This document shows, one piece after another, positions 25,229 to 34,560 of a DNA stretch of 64,000 nt. Origin of the DNA: UBA7446 sp965656545 (GTDB lineage Bacteria; Bacteroidota; Bacteroidia; Flavobacteriales; Flavobacteriaceae); the NCBI GenBank assembly GCA_965656545.1, contig CBFHKZ010000001.1:372001-436000 (forward strand), read 5' to 3'. The notes under the pieces were generated by a model. That model was not told where the DNA came from. It saw only the letters and a program-made list of their open reading frames with translations, and made no database searches. Position 1 is the first letter of the stretch. Each line of letters opens with the position of its first letter. The position numbers and the translations under genes were made by a program.

Positions 25229-25259
25229 AATAAATATTTTACGATATTGTTAAAAATTT

Positions 25260-26147
25260 ATGTTTCAAATTAAGCATTTTAATACTCAAAAAATCCTTAT
25301 CACGCTGATTTGTACAGTGTTAGGAGTTCTGTTGTCCGACGCCTTTTTGACTTTTTTAGCCGCTATTAATGTGTTAACAATTGGCATTATTCATGGTGCA
25401 AATGACTTATATATTGTGTCAAAGATTAGAAGAACGACAACAAAACAACATTTTAGCTACCTATTTGTTATTTATGTTTTGTTTGTTTTTGTCATGGTTC
25501 TTGCACTCTATCGCTTTCCGCTTTGGTCCTTATTGTTGTTTGTAATTATCAGTTCATTTCATTTTGGCGAACAGCAATGGTTTCAAAAATCAACTAACAT
25601 CTCGGTAGGGCTTTATTTTTTCTATGCTGCCTTTGGCTTTATGCTTTTTGCATTACTTTTTTTTACTCATAAATCCGAAACAGCTGATATTATTTTTGAA
25701 ATAACCAGTAAGCGAATACCGGACTATTTTTTTGAACGCTTTTTACTTTCCTCCTCTATTATGGCTGTGCTTTTTTTATGCTTTATTATTAAGAGGCTTA
25801 AACCACAGCTGTTGATGCAGGCAATCTCGTTATTGGCACTAATACTTCTTTTTTCACAAACCTCATTACTGTGGTCTTTTTCAGTTTATTTTGTTTTGTG
25901 GCACAGTTTGCCATCGCTCAAAGAACAAGCAGCAGTATTGCATCCACATGTTTCTAGCCCCATTCGTTCTTATATTAAATCCGCTCTTCCGTATTGGCTG
26001 CTGTCCTTGATAGGGCTAACGGCTGCTGTTTTATTTGTCGATAATGAAACCATCTCATTGACTTCATTATTCTTTGCTTTTTTAGCTGCCATTACCATTC
26101 CACATGTTATTGTTATATTTTTTATGCATGAGAAGGATATTTCTTAA
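25260..26147 (+). CDS. blh: Brp/Blh-family beta-carotene 15,15'-dioxygenase
   Basis: 295 residues, integral membrane protein with about eight hydrophobic segments. Cleaves beta-carotene into two retinal molecules, the chromophore of the adjacent proteorhodopsin. Family histidines expected to bind iron are seen at His45 (GIIHGANDL), His101 (SFHFGEQQW), His215 (LWHSLPSL) and His282 (IPHVIVIF). Divergent from proteorhodopsin with a 94-base shared control region. Carotenoid synthesis genes are not in the window. Confidence 0.93.
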   Translation: MFQIKHFNTQKILITLICTVLGVLLSDAFLTFLAAINVLTIGIIHGANDLYIVSKIRRTTTKQHFSYLFVIYVLFVFVMVLALYRFPLWSLLLFVIISSFHFGEQQWFQKSTNISVGLYFFYAAFGFMLFALLFFTHKSETADIIFEITSKRIPDYFFERFLLSSSIMAVLFLCFIIKRLKPQLLMQAISLLALILLFSQTSLLWSFSVYFVLWHSLPSLKEQAAVLHPHVSSPIRSYIKSALPYWLLSLIGLTAAVLFVDNETISLTSLFFAFLAAITIPHVIVIFFMHEKDIS

Positions 26148-26168
26148 TTTAGCCTTTTAGCTTAATCC

Positions 26169-27491
26169 ATGTTTGAACAGTTTAGTAAACGCTTAGATGC
26201 CGCCTTAAAAACCCTCAAAGGGCATGGGCGCATAACAGAAATTAATGTAGCCGAAACCATGAAAGAAATTCGGCGTGCATTGCTAGATGCCGATGTTAAT
26301 TTCAAAATCGCCAAATCTTTCACCCAACGGGTAAAAGACAAAGCCATTGGCCAGAAGGTGTTGTCAGATTTGCACCCGGGTCAGTTATTGATCAAAATTG
26401 TACAAGACGAATTGACCGACTTGCTTGGCGGTCAAAAGCAAGATATCTCCGTTACTGGAAAACCTGCTGTGGTACTTATGAGTGGCTTGCAAGGCTCTGG
26501 TAAAACAACATGTTCAGCCAAACTCGCCAAACACCTCAAAGAAAAACAATCCAAGCGTGTTCTATTGGTAGCTTGTGACATATACCGGCCTGCTGCTATT
26601 GATCAATTAAAGATTTTGGGAGAACAAATTGAAGTTGCTGTATTTGCAGAACCCGAAAATAAAAACCCTGTTGACATTGCTAAAAAAGCACTGCAACACG
26701 CCAAAGCAAATCAATACAATGTTGTAATTGTCGATACCGCAGGTCGCTTGGCAGTGGACGAAGCATTGATGCAAGAGATTGACAATATTCACAAGGCAGT
26801 AAAACCCACCGAAACCCTGTTTGTGGTAGATGCCATGATGGGACAAGATGCTGTGAATACAGCAAAAGCTTTTCACGACTTACTCCAATTTGATGGGGTA
26901 GTGCTTACCAAAATGGATGGTGATACACGTGGAGGTGCTGCACTATCGATTAAATCGGTGGTAGATAAACCCATAAAATTTATTGGGACCGGTGAAAAAG
27001 TAGATGCCCTAGATGTTTTTCATCCCAACAGGATGGCCGACCGTATCTTGGGAATGGGCGATGTGGTTTCTCTAGTGGAACGCGCACAAGAACAAGTCGA
27101 CGAAGAAGAAGCCAAGCGCATTGAGAAGAAAATTGCGAACAACCAATTTGGTTATGATGACTTTTTAAGCCAGCTCAAGCAAGTGCAACGCATGGGCTCC
27201 ATGAAAGATTTAGTTGGGATGATTCCAGGGGCTAGCAAGGCGCTCAACGGCGCTGAAATTGACGAAGATGCCTTCAAAGGAGTTGAAGCCTTGATACACT
27301 CCATGACACCTAAAGAACGCCAACAGCCCAAGCTGTTGAATTACAGTCGCAAAAAGCGCATTGCCAAAGGTGCAGGACTACAAATGGACGATATTAACAA
27401 GCTGGTGAAACAGTTTGAGCAAATGAGTAAGATGATGAAAATGATGCGCGGAGGTAAATCTTCCAAGCTGATGCAAATGTTTGGAAAATGA
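26169..27491 (+). CDS. ffh: Signal recognition particle protein Ffh
   Basis: 440 residues. N domain, then the SRP GTPase with GLQGSGKTTCSAKLAKHL (P loop near residue 105), DTAGR and TKMDGDTRGGAA, then the methionine-rich M domain ending KMMKMMRGGKSSKLMQMFGK. Delivers nascent membrane proteins to the Sec translocon together with 4.5S RNA and FtsY. Stop overlaps the folD start by four bases. Confidence 0.97.
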   Translation: MFEQFSKRLDAALKTLKGHGRITEINVAETMKEIRRALLDADVNFKIAKSFTQRVKDKAIGQKVLSDLHPGQLLIKIVQDELTDLLGGQKQDISVTGKPAVVLMSGLQGSGKTTCSAKLAKHLKEKQSKRVLLVACDIYRPAAIDQLKILGEQIEVAVFAEPENKNPVDIAKKALQHAKANQYNVVIVDTAGRLAVDEALMQEIDNIHKAVKPTETLFVVDAMMGQDAVNTAKAFHDLLQFDGVVLTKMDGDTRGGAALSIKSVVDKPIKFIGTGEKVDALDVFHPNRMADRILGMGDVVSLVERAQEQVDEEEAKRIEKKIANNQFGYDDFLSQLKQVQRMGSMKDLVGMIPGASKALNGAEIDEDAFKGVEALIHSMTPKERQQPKLLNYSRKKRIAKGAGLQMDDINKLVKQFEQMSKMMKMMRGGKSSKLMQMFGK

Positions 27492-28369
27492 GTATAATTT
27501 TAGATGGAAAGGCCACCTCAAATCAGATTAAGGAAGAGCTGACAATACAGGTAAAAGAAATTAAAGATGCTGGAAAGCGTCCGCCGCATTTGGCAGCCGT
27601 ACTTGTAGGTAACGACGGTGCAAGCCTTACCTATGTAGGCAGCAAGGTCCGGTCTTGTGAGCGTATAGGCTACGACTCAACCCTAATAAAACTTGATGAT
27701 GACATTTCGCAAGAAGCACTTCTCGCTACTATCGAAAAACTAAACAACGATCCCTTGCTCGATGGCTTTATTGTGCAATTGCCTTTACCCAAGCACATTG
27801 ACGAGGAAGTGGTTCTTCACGCCATCAACCCAAATAAAGATGTAGATGGATTTCATCCAACCAATTTTGGTAAAATGGCATTGGGCATGCAAACCTTTAT
27901 TCCCGCCACGCCTTTTGGTATCATGGAACTTCTTAAGCGCTACAAACTAGACATCAGTGGAAAACACGCTGTGGTCATTGGACGCAGTCATATTGTGGGC
28001 AGACCGATGAGTATTTTGCTTTCCGAAAAAGGAAATCCCGGAAATGCTACGGTTACGCTGACACACAGCAGAACCCAAAACCTGGCCGCTATCACCAAAG
28101 AAGCAGATATTGTTGTTTCCGCATTGGGCGTACCCAATTTTCTAACGGCCGATATGGTCAAGGACGGTGCTATCATCATTGATGTTGGCATTACACGCGT
28201 TCCTGATGCCGACCATCCTAAAGGTTACGTCATTGTTGGTGATGTTCACTATGATGCGGTAAAAGAAAAGGCGAGCTATATAACACCTGTGCCAGGTGGT
28301 GTGGGCCCCATGACCATCGCCATGCTGTTGCAAAACACCATGTTGGCCTACCAACGCAACCAAGACTAA
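27488..28369 (+). CDS. folD: Methylenetetrahydrofolate dehydrogenase/cyclohydrolase
   Basis: 293 residues. Bifunctional enzyme of one-carbon folate metabolism giving 10-formyl-THF for purines and NADPH. Signatures: VGNDGASLTYVGSKVRSCE (catalytic Lys in YVGSK), DGFIVQLPLPKHID, the NADP-binding VVIGRSHIVGRPMSILL and the C-terminal TPVPGGVGPMTIAMLL. Overlaps ffh by four bases and queE by one, so the three are coupled. Confidence 0.97.
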   Translation: MSIILDGKATSNQIKEELTIQVKEIKDAGKRPPHLAAVLVGNDGASLTYVGSKVRSCERIGYDSTLIKLDDDISQEALLATIEKLNNDPLLDGFIVQLPLPKHIDEEVVLHAINPNKDVDGFHPTNFGKMALGMQTFIPATPFGIMELLKRYKLDISGKHAVVIGRSHIVGRPMSILLSEKGNPGNATVTLTHSRTQNLAAITKEADIVVSALGVPNFLTADMVKDGAIIIDVGITRVPDADHPKGYVIVGDVHYDAVKEKASYITPVPGGVGPMTIAMLLQNTMLAYQRNQD

Positions 28370-28998
28370 TGCAACCCGAACTTAAAAAAGCCGTTGATGC
28401 CGGCCTTGCACTTCCTTTGATGGAAGCATTCTACACCATTCAGGGGGAGGGCTATCACAAAGGCAGCGCTGCTTTTTTTATTCGCATAGGCGGTTGTGAT
28501 GTGGGTTGTCATTGGTGTGATGTTAAGGAAAGCTGGGATGCCAATCTGCATCCACCCACCTATATTGAAGAAATTGTGGCGCAAGCCAAGTCATATGCCG
28601 ATACCGTAGTGGTTACTGGTGGCGAACCCCTTATGTGGAACATGAATCCGCTTACAGAGGCTTTGCAAGCTGCTGGCTTGAAAACCCATATCGAAACTTC
28701 CGGTGCCTACCCGTTGTCTGGGAAATGGGATTGGATTTGCCTGTCTCCTAAGAAGCGCATGCTGCCAAAACCAGAAATCTACAATGTCGCCAATGAGTTG
28801 AAAGTGATCGTATACAATAAAGACGACTTGCAGTTTGCCGAAAAGCAAGCTTTAGGCGTAGCCGATTCCTGCAAGTTATACCTACAGCCCGAGTGGAGTA
28901 GGAGAGACACGGCCATTCCGCTAATCGTTACGCACGTACTGGAAAATCCTCAATGGATGGCGTCCTTGCAAACGCACAAATACCTTAAAATTCCGTAG
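28369..28998 (+). CDS. queE: 7-carboxy-7-deazaguanine synthase (queuosine pathway)
   Basis: 209 residues. Radical SAM enzyme converting 6-carboxytetrahydropterin to 7-carboxy-7-deazaguanine. The cluster motif is Cys43-x3-Cys47-x2-Cys50 in GGCDVGCHWCDVK, the CX3CX2C form; MEAFYTIQGEGYHKG at 18-32 and VTGGEPLMW are also typical QueE. No other queuosine genes are in the window. Overlaps folD by one base. Confidence 0.93.
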   Translation: MQPELKKAVDAGLALPLMEAFYTIQGEGYHKGSAAFFIRIGGCDVGCHWCDVKESWDANLHPPTYIEEIVAQAKSYADTVVVTGGEPLMWNMNPLTEALQAAGLKTHIETSGAYPLSGKWDWICLSPKKRMLPKPEIYNVANELKVIVYNKDDLQFAEKQALGVADSCKLYLQPEWSRRDTAIPLIVTHVLENPQWMASLQTHKYLKIP

Positions 28999-29489
28999 TG
29001 ATAGACCTAGAAAAGCTACCCGAACAAGCGGCCAAGGTTGCGCACGAAAACGCCAAATACTTAAAAAAGGTAAAGGCACGCAAACCCAAGCAACTTGACA
29101 AAGTCATGGGGGCGTTGCACGAAGAAGCTTTTCAAGAAATAGACTGTTTGTCTTGTGCCAACTGTTGCAAAACCACGGGGCCTTTGTTTATTCCTTCCGA
29201 TATCAAGCGCATCAGCAAACGATTGCGTCTAAAGCCAACCGAATTTGAAACCCAATACTTGCGCGTTGACGAAGATGGTGACAAGGTCCTACAACAACTG
29301 CCTTGCCCGTTTTTAGGAGCAGATAACTATTGCGGCATTTACGAAGACCGACCCAAAGCCTGTCGTGAATTTCCCCACACCAACAGGGCGAAATTTCATC
29401 AACTAACCCAAATAACCGCAAAGAACGTGGCGGTTTGTCCAGCGGTCTATACCATGGTAGAACGATTAAAAGCACAACTTCCTTTGTAA
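28998..29489 (+). CDS. YkgJ-type cysteine cluster protein
   Basis: 163 residues, GTG start overlapping the queE stop by one base. The cysteine pattern CLSCANCCKTTGP, then CPFLGADNYCGIYEDRPKACREFP, is that of the YkgJ family (zinc or iron-sulfur binding CxxCxxCC proteins). Function is not established; end-of-operon position after queE suggests co-expression only. Confidence 0.85.
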   Translation: MIDLEKLPEQAAKVAHENAKYLKKVKARKPKQLDKVMGALHEEAFQEIDCLSCANCCKTTGPLFIPSDIKRISKRLRLKPTEFETQYLRVDEDGDKVLQQLPCPFLGADNYCGIYEDRPKACREFPHTNRAKFHQLTQITAKNVAVCPAVYTMVERLKAQLPL

Positions 29490-29603
29490 CGATTACCTTG
29501 TTTATATATAAATCTCTTGTGTACTTAATGATTGTCTTTGGTGCAGCGTTTAAACATTTGTTAGAAAATCTGTATCTTAGTATTACCCAAATACCAGCAT
29601 ACA

Positions 29604-31745
29604 ATGAACAAGACCTATTTTATCTTGCTATTGACTATTGTAATAGCTTCAAAGCTCACAGCCCATAATAATAAAGAGTTAGCGCATCCATTTAATGATG
29701 GATTCGAAACAGCTGTAGCAACCCTATTGGTACATGATAAGGTTACCAATGACACCACACCGACCCTGACAGGAACGGGCGGAGCCAATGCCATACTGAC
29801 CGTGAATGTAGATACCAATGCTGATGGTACAGCAGAGGTAACTTATACAACAACAGTAGATGTAAACGGAGACTGGTCTGTAGATACAGACAACGCCAAA
29901 CCAGACAGCGGTACTTTCACAGCATTGAATGACAACGATGTGATTTCCGTACTCGTAACAACAGCGGGAAACGGTGCTACTGGAACCGTGCGTATTGATA
30001 CAACCAAACCAAATGTATTAAATGACAGAAGCAATAATCCCACGCCAACCATAAGTGGAACGGCAGAACCAAATGAAGAGCTGACGATTGAAGTGGATAT
30101 TGGTCAAAATTACATTGTGGATGTGATTTATACGGTGACAGTCGATGCCAAGGGCGATTGGCGTGTAGATACAAGCACCGCCATACCAACTAGTGGACGT
30201 TTTACGGCAGCTGCTCACGGAGTTGTATTAGTAATATATGGAAGGGATAAGGCAGGGAATCAAGGTGAGGCTACCATAGTCATTGATTTACTTGCACCAA
30301 CTGTAAACACTAACCCAGCCCCTAAAACAAGACCCGTTTTGAGTGGAACGGCACAAACGAATGAACTTCTAACTGTTTTAGTGGAATATGATAGTAATAA
30401 AATGGGACATGAAGCAGTTGTTAATTTGAGAGCCGATGCAAATGGCAACTGGCGTGTAGATACGGCAATGGCCCCTAGCGGGGGTACTTTCAAAACATTT
30501 AGTGACAACGATGTATTAACCATTACTGTAATAGATCAAGCTGGGAACAGTTCCACTGGAACGGTTAGTATTGATACAACCCCGCCGACTGTGGGCAGTG
30601 AATTCGGCCCAGCCACTCGTGCTACTCTGCCAATCATAAAGGGAAGGCGTGAAGGAATAGATGATCTGCTGACGGTGGAGTTGGATGTTAACGGTAATGG
30701 TAGAGTAGTGACTTACGCAATAACAAAAGATCATCGTGCTGATGGTCTTACTTATTGGGAAATAAGAACAGCCACAGACACGCCAACTAGTGGTGGACCA
30801 TTTACACCATTACGTGATGATGATGTGGTTTTCGTCACCGCAACAGATGCAGCGGGAAACACTGCTACAGGAACGGTGCGTATTGATACAATCCCACCGA
30901 CAATAAGTACTAAAACGATTAGTGAGACCACCCCAATCTTGACGGGAAGGGGAGAAGCTAATGAATTAATATACGTGGATATAACCTACCAGAGTCGTGG
31001 ACGTACCAAGAGGCTATACCGGACAACAGCTGATGCAAACGGAGATTGGAGTCTGGACACAGCCACAGCTATACCATACTCAGGTGGACCATTTTTGCCG
31101 TTCAATCATAATGAGGATCTTGTCATATTCATATCTGATTCGGTGAGGGAAGGTGCTGTCATAACAACTTATCCAAAAATTGATCTAGTTGCACCAACTG
31201 TGGACACTAAAACCACCAATGACATCACGCCAACCTTGACGGGAAAGGCAGAAGCAAATGAAGCGTTGACAGTAGATGTAGATACCGACAACAATGGCAC
31301 AACAGACCTAAGTTATACAATAACAGTTGCGAACGACGCCTGGAGTATCGATACAGGTGCAGTCGCGCCAAACAATGGTGTGTTGTTTCCTACATTGCGT
31401 GATAAAGACATCATTGGTGTGACCGTAACAGATGCAGCCTCCAATAGTGGTTCTGGAACGGTACGTATTGATACATCAGCTTTAAGTGTTGAAGACCTTG
31501 AGCAAAAGAATAGGGTTTATGTTTATCCTAACCCCGTTAGTGAAACCCTCAATTTCTCTTTTGGTTCCAAGACACCTTACCACGCTACGGTTTATGACCT
31601 AAGCGGTAAAAAACGCCTTTCCGCTGAATTGCCGCAGCTCAGTCTCGATGTATCATCTCTTGACAAAGGGGTATACTTTGTTGTGGTAGAACATACATCA
31701 GGAGAAAAACATACGCTTAAATTCATTAAAGAAAACAAGCCTTAA
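29604..31745 (+). CDS. Secreted Ig-like repeat protein with type IX secretion tail
   Basis: 713 residues. Signal peptide at 1-20 (MNKTYFILLLTIVIASKLTA). Residues about 45-627 are six imperfect repeats of roughly 95-100 residues, each with a TPTLTG-type start, a Gly-Asp-Trp-x-Val-Asp-Thr core and a GTVRIDT-type end; several carry DTNADG- or DTDNNG-like acidic loops that could bind calcium. Residues about 637-713 (VYVYPNPVSETLNF to the end) are a type A T9SS C-terminal sorting domain, so the protein should cross the outer membrane and be attached or released. Probably an adhesin or surface filament; no catalytic domain seen. Confidence 0.85.
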   Translation: MNKTYFILLLTIVIASKLTAHNNKELAHPFNDGFETAVATLLVHDKVTNDTTPTLTGTGGANAILTVNVDTNADGTAEVTYTTTVDVNGDWSVDTDNAKPDSGTFTALNDNDVISVLVTTAGNGATGTVRIDTTKPNVLNDRSNNPTPTISGTAEPNEELTIEVDIGQNYIVDVIYTVTVDAKGDWRVDTSTAIPTSGRFTAAAHGVVLVIYGRDKAGNQGEATIVIDLLAPTVNTNPAPKTRPVLSGTAQTNELLTVLVEYDSNKMGHEAVVNLRADANGNWRVDTAMAPSGGTFKTFSDNDVLTITVIDQAGNSSTGTVSIDTTPPTVGSEFGPATRATLPIIKGRREGIDDLLTVELDVNGNGRVVTYAITKDHRADGLTYWEIRTATDTPTSGGPFTPLRDDDVVFVTATDAAGNTATGTVRIDTIPPTISTKTISETTPILTGRGEANELIYVDITYQSRGRTKRLYRTTADANGDWSLDTATAIPYSGGPFLPFNHNEDLVIFISDSVREGAVITTYPKIDLVAPTVDTKTTNDITPTLTGKAEANEALTVDVDTDNNGTTDLSYTITVANDAWSIDTGAVAPNNGVLFPTLRDKDIIGVTVTDAASNSGSGTVRIDTSALSVEDLEQKNRVYVYPNPVSETLNFSFGSKTPYHATVYDLSGKKRLSAELPQLSLDVSSLDKGVYFVVVEHTSGEKHTLKFIKENKP
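29736..31484 (+). repeat. Six tandem Ig-like coding repeats
   Basis: Imperfect tandem units of about 290 bases within the secreted protein gene. The unit boundary is visible in DNA as variants of GGAACGGTGCGTATTGATA near 29986, 30559, 30870 and 31458. Units differ a lot in the middle, so they are old duplications rather than recent ones. Confidence 0.75.
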
Positions 31746-31829
31746 AGGTAAGTTGCATTAGCCTATCCGTTAAGGCAGATAAGTATTGTCGTTAAATAAG
31801 TATTACATTTAACCTTAATTTTAAAGTTA

Positions 31830-33056
31830 GTGGGTTTTACTTGGTTTATCGCAAGGCGTATCATTGGAAATCGAAAGCACAAACGCAGTGTTTCCGGTCC
31901 CATAATTTCCATTGGAATCATAGCCATTGCCTTGGGTGTGATCACCATGCTTATTGCCTTGGGTACGGGTGTTGGGCTTAAAAATAAAATCGGAGATAAA
32001 GTAGCCGCCTTTAGCGGTCACGTCCGTGTAACTGCCCTTGGAAATAGCCAGCATCAAGAAACCTTAAAACCACTAGATAATGCAATTGCTTATCAAAACC
32101 AACTGCAACAATTGCCCAATACGGTTGCAGTTCAGCCAGTTGCCTATGTGCCGGGTGTTATCCTAAACAATACCGCATTTGACGGCATCGTTTTTAAAGG
32201 CATTGATGAAAATTTTAATACCGATTTCTTTTCCTTTTTTGGAATGTCTGACACCATTGCCGTACCAACCAAAAATGACATTTGGATATCGGGAGAATTG
32301 GCAAAAAAATTATCCCTAAAAGTGGGGGACAGGGTACCGCTCTACTTCGCTTCTTCACAGACAACCATGCCCAAGCGCAGGAGTTGTACCATCGTAGGTT
32401 TGTTTGAAACGGGTTTTGCTGACTACGATGACACCTATGTTTTAGGGCACTTGGATATCGTCCGTTCGTTGTATGGATGGGATGAAAATCAAGTAGGTGC
32501 TTTTGAGATTTTCCTCAACGATGACACCAATTTAGACCTTGATACCAATGCCATTTATGACAGTATTGATGCTATTGTAGATGTGCAGCACGTCGAAGAG
32601 CAGTTTCCAGAAATTTTTAATTGGATTAGATTGTTTGGTACAAACATATCCCTGATAATCATCATCATGATAATCGTTGGTGGTGTTAACATGATTACTG
32701 CGCTGTTGGTGCTTATTTTGGAGCAGACGCAACTCATTGGTATAACTCGTGTATTGGGGGCTAAGGTGGCTTCGTTGCAGCAACTCTTTCTTATACAAGG
32801 TGCTTATTTGATTGGCGTTGGACTTGTTTGGGGCAACTTGATTGGTTTGGGTTTGTTGTTCATACAGCAACAGACAGGCTTTATTTCCCTAGATCCCAAT
32901 ACCTATTACGTAAAAGAAGTGCCCGTCTATATGGATGTTACCACTGTGCTATGGCTCAACGGTCTAACACTGGCTGTCTGCTTGGTGCTTTTGGTGTTGC
33001 CTTCTTTTATTATTTCAAGGATACCTCCAACGCAAGTGCTCAAAATCAATCCCTAG
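31830..33056 (+). CDS. FtsX/LolC-like ABC transporter permease
   Basis: 408 residues from a GTG start. One N-terminal transmembrane helix (about 23-47), a large periplasmic domain, then three helices in the last 150 residues (IIIIMIIVGGVNMITALLVL region onward): the LolC/LolE/MacB permease layout. Likely part of a lipoprotein-releasing complex; no LolD-type ATPase is adjacent, so it would be encoded elsewhere. Pairing of RSVSGPIISIGIIAIALGV with LolC-family N-termini supports the call. Confidence 0.85.
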   Translation: MGFTWFIARRIIGNRKHKRSVSGPIISIGIIAIALGVITMLIALGTGVGLKNKIGDKVAAFSGHVRVTALGNSQHQETLKPLDNAIAYQNQLQQLPNTVAVQPVAYVPGVILNNTAFDGIVFKGIDENFNTDFFSFFGMSDTIAVPTKNDIWISGELAKKLSLKVGDRVPLYFASSQTTMPKRRSCTIVGLFETGFADYDDTYVLGHLDIVRSLYGWDENQVGAFEIFLNDDTNLDLDTNAIYDSIDAIVDVQHVEEQFPEIFNWIRLFGTNISLIIIIMIIVGGVNMITALLVLILEQTQLIGITRVLGAKVASLQQLFLIQGAYLIGVGLVWGNLIGLGLLFIQQQTGFISLDPNTYYVKEVPVYMDVTTVLWLNGLTLAVCLVLLVLPSFIISRIPPTQVLKINP

Positions 33057-33059
33057 GCA

Positions 33060-33090
33060 TTGGTTAGCGCATCTCCATTACTTACCTTTG
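33060..33090 (+). promoter_or_regulatory. Promoter with leaderless spacing for the PLP enzyme gene
   Basis: TTGG at 33060-33063 and the -7 element TACCTTTG at 33083-33090, 20 bases after the TTG. The ATG at 33095 follows after only four bases, so the transcript should start at or beside the start codon. Confidence 0.75.
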
Positions 33091-33094
33091 CCAG

Positions 33095-34072
33095 ATGCAA
33101 TACATAGACAATATCTTAGGTGCTATTGGAAATACACCACTTATTAAGCTTAATAAAATTACTTCTGAAATTGATGCTTTGGTATTGGCCAAAGTGGAGT
33201 TTTTCAATCCTGGAAATTCTGTCAAAGACCGCATGGCCTTAAAAATGGTTGAAGATGCCGAGGCAGATGGTCGTCTCAAACCTGGTGGAACCATCGTTGA
33301 GGGTACTTCAGGAAACACGGGCATGGGGTTGGCACTTGCTGCAATTATTAAAGGCTATAAACTGATTTGTGTTTCCACAGACAAGCAGTCTAAAGAAAAA
33401 TTTGATATACTACGTGCTGTTGGTGCGGAGGTTATCGTGTGCCCCACAGATGTTGCACCCGATGATCCAAGATCTTATTATTCAACCTCCAAGCGCATAG
33501 GGGAGGAAACCCCAAATGCTTGGTATGTAAACCAATACGACAATCCCTCTAATACGGTGGCGCATTACGAGCAAACAGGCCCTGAAATTTGGAAGCAAAC
33601 GGGAGGAAAAATCACACACTTTGTGGTGGGTGTTGGTACGGGTGGTACCATTTCGGGTGTGGGCAAATACCTAAAAGAGCAAAACCCCGACATCAAAATA
33701 TGGGGGATAGATACCTATGGTTCTGTCTTTAAGAAATACCACGAGACGGGCATTTTTGATGAAAAGGAAATATACCCCTACATCACAGAAGGTATAGGCG
33801 AAGATATATTACCCGAAAATGTGGACTTTGAGATTATTGACGGCTTTGAAAAAGTCACCGACAAAGACGCTGCTGTGTTTACACGCAAACTTGCTCGCGA
33901 GGAAGGCATCTTTGCCGGTAACTCCTGTGGTGCGGCTGTTAAGGGCGTGTTGCAACTCAAAAAGCACTTTGACCCCGACGATGTGGTGGTGGTCTTGCTT
34001 CACGATTCGGGTAGTCGTTATGTGGGCAAGATGTACAACGACGAATGGATGCAGGAAAAGGGGTTTTTATAA
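33095..34072 (+). CDS. PLP-dependent cysteine synthase / cystathionine beta-synthase-like enzyme
   Basis: 325 residues, fold type II PLP enzyme. Lys44 in GNSVKDRMAL should form the Schiff base; TSGNTGMGLA holds the substrate loop, GTGGTISG the phosphate cup. Cysteine synthase A makes cysteine from O-acetylserine; cystathionine beta-synthase joins serine and homocysteine. The YYSTSKRIGEETPNAWYVNQYDN region (landmark SKRIGEETPNAW) is closer to cystathionine beta-synthase, without the regulatory CBS domains. Single gene with its own promoter; its end overlaps the convergent DUF5362-like gene by six bases. Confidence 0.85.
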   Translation: MQYIDNILGAIGNTPLIKLNKITSEIDALVLAKVEFFNPGNSVKDRMALKMVEDAEADGRLKPGGTIVEGTSGNTGMGLALAAIIKGYKLICVSTDKQSKEKFDILRAVGAEVIVCPTDVAPDDPRSYYSTSKRIGEETPNAWYVNQYDNPSNTVAHYEQTGPEIWKQTGGKITHFVVGVGTGGTISGVGKYLKEQNPDIKIWGIDTYGSVFKKYHETGIFDEKEIYPYITEGIGEDILPENVDFEIIDGFEKVTDKDAAVFTRKLAREEGIFAGNSCGAAVKGVLQLKKHFDPDDVVVVLLHDSGSRYVGKMYNDEWMQEKGFL

Positions 34073-34519
34073 GCCAGCAAAAGCGGCTGCCCCATATATG
34101 ATGCTAAATACGAAAAACAAGACGTAAAGGCTCAATACAACTGCCGTTAAAATACCCGTTAATTTCCAATAGGACTTTAGGTTTTTTAGCCCGTCTTCTA
34201 GCTGTGCGCTGTTGTGTTCATGCACGGCTGCTTTGATGCGTGTGGAAAAGCGATACAGGAAAAGGCTAAGAGAAAAGTAAATAACAGCGAGTACAAGATA
34301 AATAATAGTTACCGTTCCTGTTCCCATAGCAGTAAACCCACTGACTCCATAGCTGCTGTCCATACCACTGAACTTGGTAATAAGACTACTTAAAAAAAGC
34401 GCTGCAATTACAACAATTCCAGTGAAGATAAAGCCTATGATGGATAGGAAATAGGTCCATTTTCTTGCTTGGTCTAGGTAGCTGATACCAATAGAGGTTA
34501 GTTTTAATTCTGAATTCAT
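34067..34519 (-). CDS. DUF5362-like membrane protein
   Basis: 150 residues with about four hydrophobic helices (24-48, 67-92 and two near the C-terminus). Cytoplasmic loop RIKAAVHEHNSAQLEDGLKNLKSYWK is typical of this Bacteroidota family of unknown function. Convergent with and overlapping the PLP enzyme gene by six bases. Confidence 0.7.
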   Translation of the reverse strand: MNSELKLTSIGISYLDQARKWTYFLSIIGFIFTGIVVIAALFLSSLITKFSGMDSSYGVSGFTAMGTGTVTIIYLVLAVIYFSLSLFLYRFSTRIKAAVHEHNSAQLEDGLKNLKSYWKLTGILTAVVLSLYVLFFVFSIIYGAAAFAGL

Positions 34520-34560
34520 AATAAGAGATTTAAGGTTAATGTTTGAATTGCCGCTATTTT

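Noticed and set aside
30260..30523. Minus-strand open frames inside the repeat protein gene
   Set aside because: They recur with the coding repeats and have no homology or promoter; shadows of the plus-strand gene.
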